Below, in pieces: positions 1-5,625 of a stretch of DNA of 5,679 bases. The stretch spans positions 1-5,679 of the forward strand of contig USJF01000092.1 of NCBI GenBank assembly GCA_900554935.1. Direction: 5' to 3'. Below the pieces are notes generated by a model, which was not told the origin of the DNA, ran no database searches, and saw only the letters and a list, made by a program, of their open reading frames with translations. This stretch comes from an uncultured Porphyromonas sp. Its GTDB lineage: Bacteria; Bacteroidota; Bacteroidia; Bacteroidales; Porphyromonadaceae. Each line of letters begins with the position of its first letter. Within the stretch, counting starts at the first letter, position 1. Both the position numbers and the translations under genes were made by a program.

Positions 1-768
1 CTTGTCTTTGGAATAATCTATTTTATGGATTACTTTTTCCAAAGGCTTGAAATCTTGTTCAATGGATTGATCTACCAATATATTGCGGTCGGCAAGATAA
101 AGGACTTTCTTTACCTTTTTGGCTTTTAGCAAGCGGTAGACAATCTGAAAGGCGGTATAGGTCTTGCCGGTACCAGTTGCCATTACGAGTAGCATCCGCT
201 TCTTGCCCTGAGCGAAGGCATTGAGGGTGAGATTGACGGCATTTCGCTGGTAGTAGCGTGGGGGATAGATGTCTTTCCCTGTACAGTAGGGTTGGTCAAT
301 AAGCTGCAACTCCGCCTCCGATAGCCCATTGCCTTTATTGCTCTCGGTGAGAAATCGCTGGTAAAGCTCCTCCTTGGTGGGGAACTCGTCCATGGTGAGG
401 TGACGCTCTCTACCGGTGAGGAAGTCGTACTCGTGAAAACCCTGACCATTGGAGCTATATGCGAAGGGAATACGCATCATCTCGGCATAGGTCTTGGCCT
501 GTTGCATACCGTGGCTAACGGAGAATTTGGCCACCTTGGCCTCAATAATGGCGATAGGGGTAGTACTATTATAGAATAGTAGGTAGTCGGCGTACTTAGG
601 GGTGCTCCGTGAGACAAGATTGCCTTTTAGGTTGATCTTGCCATCGGTAAACTGTACCTTGTACTCCATTGAGATATCATCTAGGGACCATCCTTTGGCG
701 CATATCTTAGGGGTGATATACTTTAGCTTTATATCTTCCTCTGAAAGGGTATAGATCTTCTCATCCAT
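1..768 (-). CDS. hsdR: Type I restriction enzyme R subunit (HsdR), N-terminal 256 residues, cut by window edge
   Basis: HsdR is the ATP-driven translocase and nuclease subunit of a type I restriction-modification complex; with HsdM and HsdS it cuts unmodified foreign DNA in the cytoplasm. The reading frame is open from ATG at 768 to the left edge (256 codons). The start is fixed by an in-frame TAG two codons upstream. The RecB-like nuclease comes first: D61 in ADYLL, E76 and K78 in IIEAK, and the type I QxxxY signature at Q90-Y94, followed by SNGQGF (106-111). The helicase part begins with a Q-tip-like YYQ (172-174) and Walker A ATGTGKT (197-203), then motif Ia around 222-234 (VLYLADRN). The rest of the motor, including the DEAD/DEAH box, lies outside. 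The N-terminal layout resembles the EcoAI/EcoEI-like branch, usually near 800 residues (family knowledge). The gene lies 57 bp after hflX on the same strand. I see no frameshift or missing catalytic residue in the visible part. hsdM and hsdS are not in the window, so system completeness is unknown. Confidence 0.93.
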   Translation of the reverse strand, partial: MDEKIYTLSEEDIKLKYITPKICAKGWSLDDISMEYKVQFTDGKINLKGNLVSRSTPKYADYLLFYNSTTPIAIIEAKVAKFSVSHGMQQAKTYAEMMRIPFAYSSNGQGFHEYDFLTGRERHLTMDEFPTKEELYQRFLTESNKGNGLSEAELQLIDQPYCTGKDIYPPRYYQRNAVNLTLNAFAQGKKRMLLVMATGTGKTYTAFQIVYRLLKAKKVKKVLYLADRNILVDQSIEQDFKPLEKVIHKIDYSKDK

Positions 769-825
769 AAGCTACATGTATTAAATGGTGTCTCGGGAAT
801 GGATACTAACTTACTCTAAAAGGGT
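769..825. other. Short hflX-hsdR intergenic gap without visible terminator or promoter
   Basis: These 57 bases contain no stem followed by a T-run and no TAnnTTTG element on the minus strand. The only symmetry is an 8-bp palindrome, TACATGTA, at 773-780, just ahead of the hsdR start. The simplest reading is read-through from hflX into hsdR. This is based on absence of signals and is therefore weak. Confidence 0.4.
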
Positions 826-2064
826 TTAGTGGGTCACCTCTTCGCCAGATTCGTCGTAGTAATTGAAGAGGAAGTCGTCGTAGGGAAAGCGGGTGACATG
901 GATCTCCTTCACTCGCTCATAGAGACGGTCCTTTAGCTCCTCTACCCCTACCCCCTCTTTGGCAGAGATAAAGAGGATATCTTGCCCAGCCTGTTTTGCC
1001 ATCCAGGTCTTTTTCAATTCCTCCAAGGAGATATTTTCCTTAGTCGTGGGGGTAAGGTCATCCTCATCCTTAGGCTCGAAGGTAAAGGCGTCTACCTTAT
1101 TGAAAATAAGTATAGTGGGTTTCTTCTCTCCCTCTAGTATTTCACTAAGGGTTTGATTCACCACCTCTATCTGCTCTTCAAAGGCGGGGTGAGATACATC
1201 CACTACGTGGACAAGGATATCAGACTCTTTTACTTCATCGAGCGTCGACTTGAAGGACTCTATCAATTCAGTCGGTAGTTTACGGATAAATCCAACTGTA
1301 TCGGAGAGGAGAAATGGCAGGTTTTTGACCACCACCTTGCGGACAGTGGTATCAAGGGTGGCGAAGAGTTTATTCTCAGCAAAGACTTCGCTCTTAGCGA
1401 GGAGGTTGAGGATGGTAGACTTCCCCACATTCGTGTAACCGACTAATGCCACTCGCACCATCTTACCTCTATTCTTGCGTTGTACCACCTTCTGCTTGGC
1501 GATTTTCTCTAGCTCTTCTTTGAGCTTGGCAATCTTGTCCAATACTATTCGGCGGTCGGTCTCGAGCTGCGTCTCACCAGGTCCACGCATCAAGGCACCT
1601 CCGCCTCTCTGTCTATCCAAGTGGCTCCATAGTCGGGTTAGTCGTGGAAGGAGGTAATTGTACTGCGCAAGCTCCACCTGTGTCTTGGCGTGTGCAGTGC
1701 GTGCGCGAGAAGCAAAAATATCAAGTATGAGGGAGGTGCGATCTAGCACGCGCACCTTGAGCTTTTGCTCGATATTGCGCATCTGGTTAGGGGATAGTTC
1801 GTCGTCAAATATCACGGTCCCGATCTCATCCTCCTCTATTTTATCGGCGATTTCCTGTAGCTTACCACTCCCTATAAATGTAGCTCCATTGGGGTGCTCT
1901 AGTCTCTGCGTAAAGCTCTCCACCGCCTGTATCTGTGCGGTATGCGCTAAGAAAGCCAGCTCCTCGAGGTAGTCATTGACCTCTTGCTCCGAAACATCGG
2001 GAGTGACTAGGCCTACAAGATAGGCTCGATCGGTAGCTGCATCTGTCTTTATAAAGTCTCTCAT
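826..2064 (-). CDS. hflX: GTPase HflX, ribosome-splitting stress factor
   Basis: HflX is a cytoplasmic GTPase that binds the 50S subunit and splits stalled 70S ribosomes, for example after heat or antibiotic stress (family knowledge). At 412 residues the protein is full length. Residues 1-150 form the HflX N-terminal domain, including the conserved NGATFIGSGK (59-68). The glycine-rich linker and helix follow with RGPGETQLETDRR (160-172) and a charged helix to about 200. The G domain carries G1 GYTNVGKS (209-216), the G2 threonine region ATLDTT (235-240), G3 DTVG (255-258), G4 NKVD (322-325) and G5 SAK (367-369). An acidic insert of about 35 residues lies between G4 and G5 (roughly 327-361). 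The C-terminal tail ends EEVTH. ATG at 2064 is preferred because a Bacteroidota -7 element lies 25 bp upstream, leaving a short A-rich leader. No hflK or hflC neighbours are present. hsdR follows on the same strand without a visible terminator. Confidence 0.97.
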   Translation of the reverse strand: MRDFIKTDAATDRAYLVGLVTPDVSEQEVNDYLEELAFLAHTAQIQAVESFTQRLEHPNGATFIGSGKLQEIADKIEEDEIGTVIFDDELSPNQMRNIEQKLKVRVLDRTSLILDIFASRARTAHAKTQVELAQYNYLLPRLTRLWSHLDRQRGGGALMRGPGETQLETDRRIVLDKIAKLKEELEKIAKQKVVQRKNRGKMVRVALVGYTNVGKSTILNLLAKSEVFAENKLFATLDTTVRKVVVKNLPFLLSDTVGFIRKLPTELIESFKSTLDEVKESDILVHVVDVSHPAFEEQIEVVNQTLSEILEGEKKPTILIFNKVDAFTFEPKDEDDLTPTTKENISLEELKKTWMAKQAGQDILFISAKEGVGVEELKDRLYERVKEIHVTRFPYDDFLFNYYDESGEEVTH

Positions 2065-2088
2065 TATTATCTTTTTATGGCTTATTTA

Positions 2089-2096
2089 CAAAGGTA
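2089..2096 (-). promoter_or_regulatory. Probable hflX promoter, -7 element TACCTTTG
   Basis: Read on the minus strand, TACCTTTG matches the Bacteroidota -7 consensus TAnnTTTG exactly. It ends 24 bases before the hflX ATG, so transcription would begin with a leader of roughly 15-20 nt that is A-rich and has no Shine-Dalgarno sequence, as is usual in this phylum. The -33 region has only a weak resemblance to TTTG, so the call rests on the -7 element and its position. The same transcript could continue into hsdR. Confidence 0.55.
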
Positions 2097-2181
2097 CAAA
2101 AAAGAATAGATACACTTGAATATGTCGCGTATCAGCGCAGGGGTTACCACGGACTATACAAGAATGGGACAAGATAGGAGC

Positions 2182-2203
2182 CATTCGTGGAGCCCTTTCA
2201 AAC
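2182..2203 (+). repeat. Dispersed partial copy of the array motif
   Basis: CATTCGTGGAG at 2182-2192 is identical to the end-and-start junction of the tandem units (2276-2286, 2299-2309, 2322-2332). It is followed after three bases by TTTCAAAC, which also follows the last junction in the array. The copy therefore resembles the junction between the last direct unit and the inverted unit, with a CCC insertion and a diverged right end. It lies about 55 bp before the array. Confidence 0.6.
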
Positions 2204-2237
2204 GACTGTAATTCAGCACTGTAGCTAGGTGATTATA

Positions 2238-2335
2238 GCGTATGAAACTAAGTGGTCATCGAGTTTGTAACTAAGCATTCGTGGAGTTTGTAACCAAGCA
2301 TTCGTGGAGTTTGTAACTAAGCATTCGTGGAGTTT
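2238..2335 (+). repeat. 23-bp tandem direct repeats (three near-identical units plus degenerate and partial ones)
   Basis: Units at 2261-2283, 2284-2306 and 2307-2329 each start GAGTTTGTAAC and end CATTCGTG. The only difference is one C/T change in the middle (C in the second unit). The block 2238-2260 is in register and matches 15 of 23 positions, so it looks like a decayed unit. GAGTTT at 2330-2335 starts a further partial unit. The units abut with no spacers, so this is not a CRISPR array, and 23 is not a multiple of three, so a repetitive protein is unlikely. Near-identity of the inner units suggests recent duplication. Confidence 0.9.
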
Positions 2336-2365
2336 CAAACTCGGTGGTTGCTTGGTTACAAACTC
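2307..2365. repeat. Long inverted repeat closing the tandem array
   Basis: The arms 2307-2335 and 2337-2365 are inverted around C2336. The innermost part is a perfect palindrome, GAGTTT-C-AAACTC (2330-2342). The outer arm TGCTTGGTTACAAACTC (2349-2365) is an exact reverse complement of 17 bases of the second tandem unit (2284-2300), and differs from the third unit by one base. About 23 of 29 arm positions pair. The structure could form a cruciform or a stable RNA hairpin. No T-run follows on either strand, so it is not a typical intrinsic terminator. Confidence 0.85.
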
Positions 2366-2535
2366 GACTTTCGCCCTTATAATCCAGTGATAAAAATGTT
2401 GTACGAAAAGTATGAAGTATGGCGTTACGGATGGAGAAGAAAGGGTATGAATATTGGGTTTTGTGCATCGTATTCAACTCATACTTGTTATAGCTACTGA
2501 TTGAGTGTAAGGACATCGTAGAGGTTCCCCCTTTA

Positions 2536-2575
2536 ATAGGCACAGGGAGAAGGGACAAACTCCCAAATAGCCTAT
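2536..2575. repeat. Imperfect inverted repeat ATAGGC...GCCTAT
   Basis: ATAGGC (2536-2541) pairs with GCCTAT (2570-2575), and inside them GGGAG (2545-2549) pairs with CTCCC (2560-2564), separated by small internal loops. No T-run follows on either strand. Function unknown; chance occurrence is possible. Confidence 0.4.
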
Positions 2576-2590
2576 GTAATAGCACCCATC

Positions 2591-2618
2591 CCCCCACACA
2601 TGACCAAGACTGTGGGGG
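2591..2618. repeat. GC-rich hairpin CCCCCACA...TGTGGGGG
   Basis: An 8-bp perfect stem (2591-2598 with 2611-2618) encloses a 12-nt loop. The octamer GACCAAGA occurs once in the loop (2602-2609) and again just past the stem (2621-2628). No T-run follows on either strand, so it does not look like an intrinsic terminator. It lies beyond the terminator of the amidohydrolase operon and has no assignable role. Confidence 0.45.
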
Positions 2619-2663
2619 TAGACCAAGATTAGAGGTGAATAAAACGACTTAGATATATCTACT

Positions 2664-2712
2664 ATTAAATAAAAAGAAAGAAGTCCCTTGAGGTTTGGCT
2701 CAAGGGACTTCT
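2664..2712 (-). terminator. Intrinsic terminator of the transporter-amidohydrolase operon
   Basis: On the minus strand, a perfect 14-bp stem (2712-2699 with 2692-2679) encloses the six-base loop CCAAAC. It is followed directly by the T-rich run TTCTTTTTATTT. The stem begins 22 bases after the amidohydrolase stop codon. The plus strand lacks a T-run after the stem, so it works in one direction only. This marks the end of the two-gene operon. Confidence 0.93.
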
Positions 2713-2733
2713 CAATGGTAGATGGAGTTTTTA

Positions 2734-3888
2734 TTACTTTAGATAGGCCTCTGCAAGCGAAACCCAATAATTGGCTCCAATGGGGAAGATGTCTTGGTCT
2801 AAGATATACTTGGGGTGATGCACCATTGGGGTATCACCATTGCCAATCATCAAGTAGGTGCCTGGTTTCTTTTGGAGCATAAAGGCGAAGTCTTCGCTAC
2901 TCATAAAGGAGGCAGCAGGATTGATCACATTTTCTGCTCCATAGGTATCAATCGCCACTTGGGTAGCGAAGGCGGTCTCCTTGGGTGTATTCACCAGCAC
3001 AGCACCTGGTTGGCCCTCTCTAATCTCGTAGGTACAGCCGTAGCACTCTGCCTGTGCCTTGGTGATTTCACGAATACGACGTAGCACCAACTCTCGATCC
3101 TCTGCAATCATATTGCGTATGGATAGACGTAGGATGGCGCTATTGGCAATCACATTCCCCGCATTTCCGGCAATAAAAGCTCCGATAGTAACAACAGCAT
3201 TGTGCCAAGGACTGAGATTACGAGAGATGATTGTCTGAAGCGCCATCACAAGAGAGGCACCAGCCACCACAGGATCGATACTCAATTCGGGCATTGAGCC
3301 GTGCGACCCTTTGCCTACCAGCTCTATCTCCCAATTATCCACGGCCGACATAGTAGCTCCCTCGCGGAAGTAGAGTTTGCCCTTTTCGAGCCCAGGGATA
3401 TTGTGCATAGCGTAGACGGCATCGACAGGATATTTATCAAATAGCCCATCCGCGATCATACCAGGGCTACCCTGCATAGTCTCTTCTGCTGGCTGAAAGA
3501 TAAGTGTCAGGGTGCCATTAAAGTTCTTGGTATCTATCAGATACTTAGCAGCCCCTAGTAGCATAGCGGTATGACCATCGTGCCCACAGAGGTGCGACTT
3601 GCCTTCAATAAGGCTTCGATAGGGTAGCTCATTGACCTCCTCTATAGGAAGTGCGTCGAACTCAGCCCTTATACCGAGGTTCTTGGTGCCATTACCTACT
3701 TTGAGGGTGGCCACTAATCCGGTTGTGCCGATACCTTCTTCCACGTCATAGCCCATTGCACGAAGCTCCGAGGCAATGTATCTGGCGGAGTCTACCTCCT
3801 CGAGCGCTATCTCTGGATGTCTATGCAGATGCTCTTGCCACTCCCTCATCTTTGGGGCGAGGGTCTCTATCTCTTTTCTAACTTTCAT
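2734..3888 (-). CDS. M20-family (M20D-like) metal-dependent amidohydrolase
   Basis: Members of this family hydrolyse the amide bond of N-acyl amino acids such as hippurate or indole-acetyl amino acids, or of small peptides, using two bound metal ions; the exact substrate cannot be read here. The 384 residues match the usual length. Visible metal and catalytic residues are C101 and H103 in CGHDGH (101-106), E135 and E136 in QPAEE (132-136), H162 in AMHN (160-163), and H357 in HHP (357-359). The lid/dimerisation domain lies in the middle, with GKGSHGSMP (192-200) and H196, typical of M20D. The block usually read as RADMDALP is RAEFDALP here (74-81). No signal peptide is visible, so the protein is cytoplasmic. 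The start ATG at 3888 lies 24 bp after the transporter stop, so the two are almost certainly co-transcribed. Gene names such as hipO or abgA are not justified. Confidence 0.93.
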   Translation of the reverse strand: MKVRKEIETLAPKMREWQEHLHRHPEIALEEVDSARYIASELRAMGYDVEEGIGTTGLVATLKVGNGTKNLGIRAEFDALPIEEVNELPYRSLIEGKSHLCGHDGHTAMLLGAAKYLIDTKNFNGTLTLIFQPAEETMQGSPGMIADGLFDKYPVDAVYAMHNIPGLEKGKLYFREGATMSAVDNWEIELVGKGSHGSMPELSIDPVVAGASLVMALQTIISRNLSPWHNAVVTIGAFIAGNAGNVIANSAILRLSIRNMIAEDRELVLRRIREITKAQAECYGCTYEIREGQPGAVLVNTPKETAFATQVAIDTYGAENVINPAASFMSSEDFAFMLQKKPGTYLMIGNGDTPMVHHPKYILDQDIFPIGANYWVSLAEAYLK

Positions 3889-3912
3889 ATACTTTATTCG
3901 AAATGAATCTGA

Positions 3913-5382
3913 TTACTTTTTACTCTGTTTGGGTACGGTGATGAAGATCACCACGATTGCGAGCAACACCATAATGGTATTGTAGGTCATGGCGATCATA
4001 GCCGACTGCCTAAAGACGAGGTTGCTCTGCTCACCAATAAACATTTGATTGAAAAAGCTATTCTCAGGTGCCAACCACTGCTCATTTCCGGAGAGCAAAC
4101 CGTAGTAAATGGCACTTGAAACTGCTATACCGAAGGCGGAGCCGAGTGAGGAGGCCATCTTGTAGATACCCGATCCGGCAGCCGATTCCTTGGGAGGAAG
4201 GGTGGAGAGGGCAGCATCAGTCGACGGTGTGGCATAGCAAGCTAAGCCAAGCCCGAAGAGTGCGTACCCAATTCCCATTAGTACGAGATAGGTTTCACGC
4301 ATCACATTGGTAGGCAACATCACGAGAAATGCGAGCATCACAATAAAGCTCCCAAGAAGCATAGGTCTGCGTGGGCCAAATTTTTGGAGCAAACGCTCTC
4401 CAATCCGGATAAAAGCTATAATTACCACACCATAACCGATAGAGAGGAAGCCAATAATACTGCCATCATAGTCGGTTGCAGCTGACATCAATGCTGGAAT
4501 GACGACCAGCACACCTGCAGTGCTATTGAGAATAAAATTGGAGATGGTAGCGCCTGTGAAGGTTTTATTCTGAAAGAGTTTGATATTGACAAAAGGTAGG
4601 TCTACTCCCGATTCTATACTGATAAATAGGATAAAACCGATAATCGACACGACCACCAATACCATAGTAATAGGATTGCCCCACCCCCAACTACTTCCGA
4701 AGTTAATGACCATCATTAGGCAAATGACGGAGAGCATAAATACCACCATACCCTTAAAGTCGAACTTCACCTCCTTGGCCCCCTCCACAAAGTTGCGAGG
4801 AATTTCTCTCACGAGCAAAAGCCCGATAAAAGCGGTCACTGCAGCAACAATAAAAATAGAGCGCCACCCAAGAAAAGAAGCCATATTGGTACCAATAAAT
4901 GTGGCGAAGCTGGTACCACCCCAAGTACCCATACTCCAAAGACTGATAGCTCTCTGACGCTCCTTTTCCTGCCAAAACTGAGCAATAATGGCAAGTGAAG
5001 CAGGCATAATACAAGCAGCCGATATCCCTTGTAGAATACGACCTACCAGCATAAATGGAAGGGTCAAAGCACTCCTAGCTGGAGTCGCTGCGATGAGAAT
5101 TCCCCCTACGATGGCAGCATAAAAGCCCCACCGTAATGTCTTTGCACGGCCATAACGATCAGCTAAATTACCAAACATCACAACAGTCACGCCTGAAATG
5201 AGAGAGGTGATAGTAACCGCCAACCCCAAAGCACTCATCTCTATCTGTAGGTCTTTCTGCACAACATCTTGGATACTAAGCATCGTCATGCCGAATAACC
5301 AAAATGAGAGCAGACCTAATATAATACCGATAAGCACTTTGTCATTTCCTCGATAAGCGGTGGAAGCACTAGATTCTGCCAT
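3913..5382 (-). CDS. MFS transporter, 14-helix DHA2-type, probable drug or metabolite exporter
   Basis: This is a proton-coupled major facilitator transporter of the inner membrane. The 489 residues contain about 14 hydrophobic segments (first near 15-35, last near 463-483), the layout of the DHA2 drug:H+ antiporter family. Motif A GNLADRYGRAKT (71-82) lies between helices 2 and 3, and a motif B-like LVGRILQG (112-119) has R115 in helix 4. Helix 5 is unusual: the GPxxGG of antiporter motif C corresponds to ATFIGT (160-165), followed by the expected WRSIF (173-177). The usual DHA2 helix 1 block LDxTIVN with its acidic residue is also missing. The overall pattern resembles SdrM-like efflux proteins, from memory. 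The ATG at 5382 gives a short cytoplasmic N-terminus of about 14 residues. It is the first gene of an operon with the amidohydrolase, so its substrate may be an acylated amino acid, a hydrolysis product or a toxic amide; this is inference. Confidence 0.9.
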   Translation of the reverse strand: MAESSASTAYRGNDKVLIGIILGLLSFWLFGMTMLSIQDVVQKDLQIEMSALGLAVTITSLISGVTVVMFGNLADRYGRAKTLRWGFYAAIVGGILIAATPARSALTLPFMLVGRILQGISAACIMPASLAIIAQFWQEKERQRAISLWSMGTWGGTSFATFIGTNMASFLGWRSIFIVAAVTAFIGLLLVREIPRNFVEGAKEVKFDFKGMVVFMLSVICLMMVINFGSSWGWGNPITMVLVVVSIIGFILFISIESGVDLPFVNIKLFQNKTFTGATISNFILNSTAGVLVVIPALMSAATDYDGSIIGFLSIGYGVVIIAFIRIGERLLQKFGPRRPMLLGSFIVMLAFLVMLPTNVMRETYLVLMGIGYALFGLGLACYATPSTDAALSTLPPKESAAGSGIYKMASSLGSAFGIAVSSAIYYGLLSGNEQWLAPENSFFNQMFIGEQSNLVFRQSAMIAMTYNTIMVLLAIVVIFITVPKQSKK

Positions 5383-5405
5383 AATAATCTCTGTATCTAA
5401 TCCGT

Positions 5406-5413
5406 TAAATATA
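5406..5413 (-). promoter_or_regulatory. Weak candidate -7 element (TATATTTA) for the transporter operon
   Basis: On the minus strand TATATTTA matches TAnnTTTG at all but the last base and lies 23 bases from the ATG, a spacing like that of the hflX promoter. The nearest TTTG upstream is 25 bases away, longer than the usual 19, so the promoter is poor by consensus. It might need an activator, or the true promoter may lie elsewhere, for example near 5482-5490. Confidence 0.3.
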
Positions 5414-5417
5414 TCCC

Positions 5418-5441
5418 TTGAGTAGCTTACGAAGCTCTCAA
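5418..5441. promoter_or_regulatory. Imperfect palindrome upstream of the transporter gene, candidate operator
   Basis: TTGAG-T-AGCTT (5418-5428) and AAGCTCTCAA (5432-5441) are reverse complements except for one extra T, separated by ACG. The 10-bp arms sit just upstream of the candidate -7 element, where a repressor of the TetR or MarR type would often bind. If transcribed, it would form a leader hairpin, but no T-run follows, so it is not a terminator. No regulator gene is in the window. Confidence 0.5.
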
Positions 5442-5490
5442 ATCACTTTGACAAGATAATCAAATTTCTAAATACAGTGAACAAAGATTA

Positions 5491-5530
5491 GGTGCTTTTC
5501 AGGTACTTTTCAGGCGATTTTCAGGTGCTT
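5491..5530 (+). repeat. 11-bp tandem repeats, three and a half units
   Basis: Units GGTGCTTTTCA (5491-5501), GGTACTTTTCA (5502-5512) and GGCGATTTTCA (5513-5523) are followed by a partial GGTGCTT (5524-5530). The period of 11 is near one DNA helical turn, so each copy presents the same face. They lie between the outward-facing starts of the transporter operon and the tRNA gene, about 109 bp from the transporter ATG and 55 bp from the tRNA -33 box. Confidence 0.85.
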
Positions 5531-5585
5531 ACCCTACCCGTGAATAACAAATTAACCCCTTGCATCCACTTTTGTACTCAATTCC

Positions 5586-5616
5586 TTTGGCTATAACGAA
5601 ATAATTGCTATCTTTG
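5586..5616 (+). promoter_or_regulatory. Bacteroidota-type promoter of the tRNA-Ser gene
   Basis: TTTG at 5586-5589 and TATCTTTG at 5609-5616 are separated by 19 bases, a full match to the Bacteroidota primary sigma factor consensus (TTTG, about 19 nt, TAnnTTTG). The -7 box ends only 9 bases before the tRNA, so the precursor would have a 5' leader of a few nucleotides at most. This is the best promoter in the window and the main support for the phylum call. Confidence 0.85.
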
Positions 5617-5625
5617 CACTCGATT

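Larger units (their letters stand above)
2065..2733. other. Gene-free intergenic region rich in repeats
   Basis: About 670 bp separate the start of hflX from the end of the amidohydrolase gene. I find no convincing gene in it: open frames on both strands have unfamiliar, low-quality translations and run through repeats. It contains the hflX promoter at the left, a partial repeat copy at 2182-2203, a 23-bp tandem array with an inverted copy at 2238-2366, two small inverted repeats near 2536-2618, and the operon terminator at 2664-2712. The stretch 2370-2530 shows nothing I can name. Confidence 0.7.

Noticed and set aside
773..780. TACATGTA palindrome before hsdR as a control-protein box
   Set aside because: A single 8-bp palindrome is easily due to chance, and type I systems do not usually use C-protein boxes.
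2122..2211. Possible 29-codon plus-strand small protein divergent from hflX
   Set aside because: It has an ATG and stop but no promoter of the TAnnTTTG type, no recognisable domain, and it overlaps the dispersed repeat copy.
2238..2366. CRISPR array
   Set aside because: The 23-bp units abut directly with no unique spacers, and the last copy is inverted. No cas gene is in the window.
2182..2366. Small non-autonomous insertion element
   Set aside because: I could find no terminal inverted repeats bounding the region and no target-site duplication.
2591..2618. Second terminator for transcription into the repeat region
   Set aside because: The stem is strong but neither strand has a T-run after it, and a complete terminator already exists at 2664-2712.
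2271..2767. Two overlapping minus-strand open frames of about 100 codons
   Set aside because: They run through the repeat array, the GC-rich hairpin, the operon terminator or the end of the amidohydrolase gene, and their translations resemble no known protein.
5482..5490. TAATCTTTG on the minus strand as the main operon promoter
   Set aside because: It has three rather than two bases between TA and TTTG, and no TTTG at the -33 position; kept only as an alternative.
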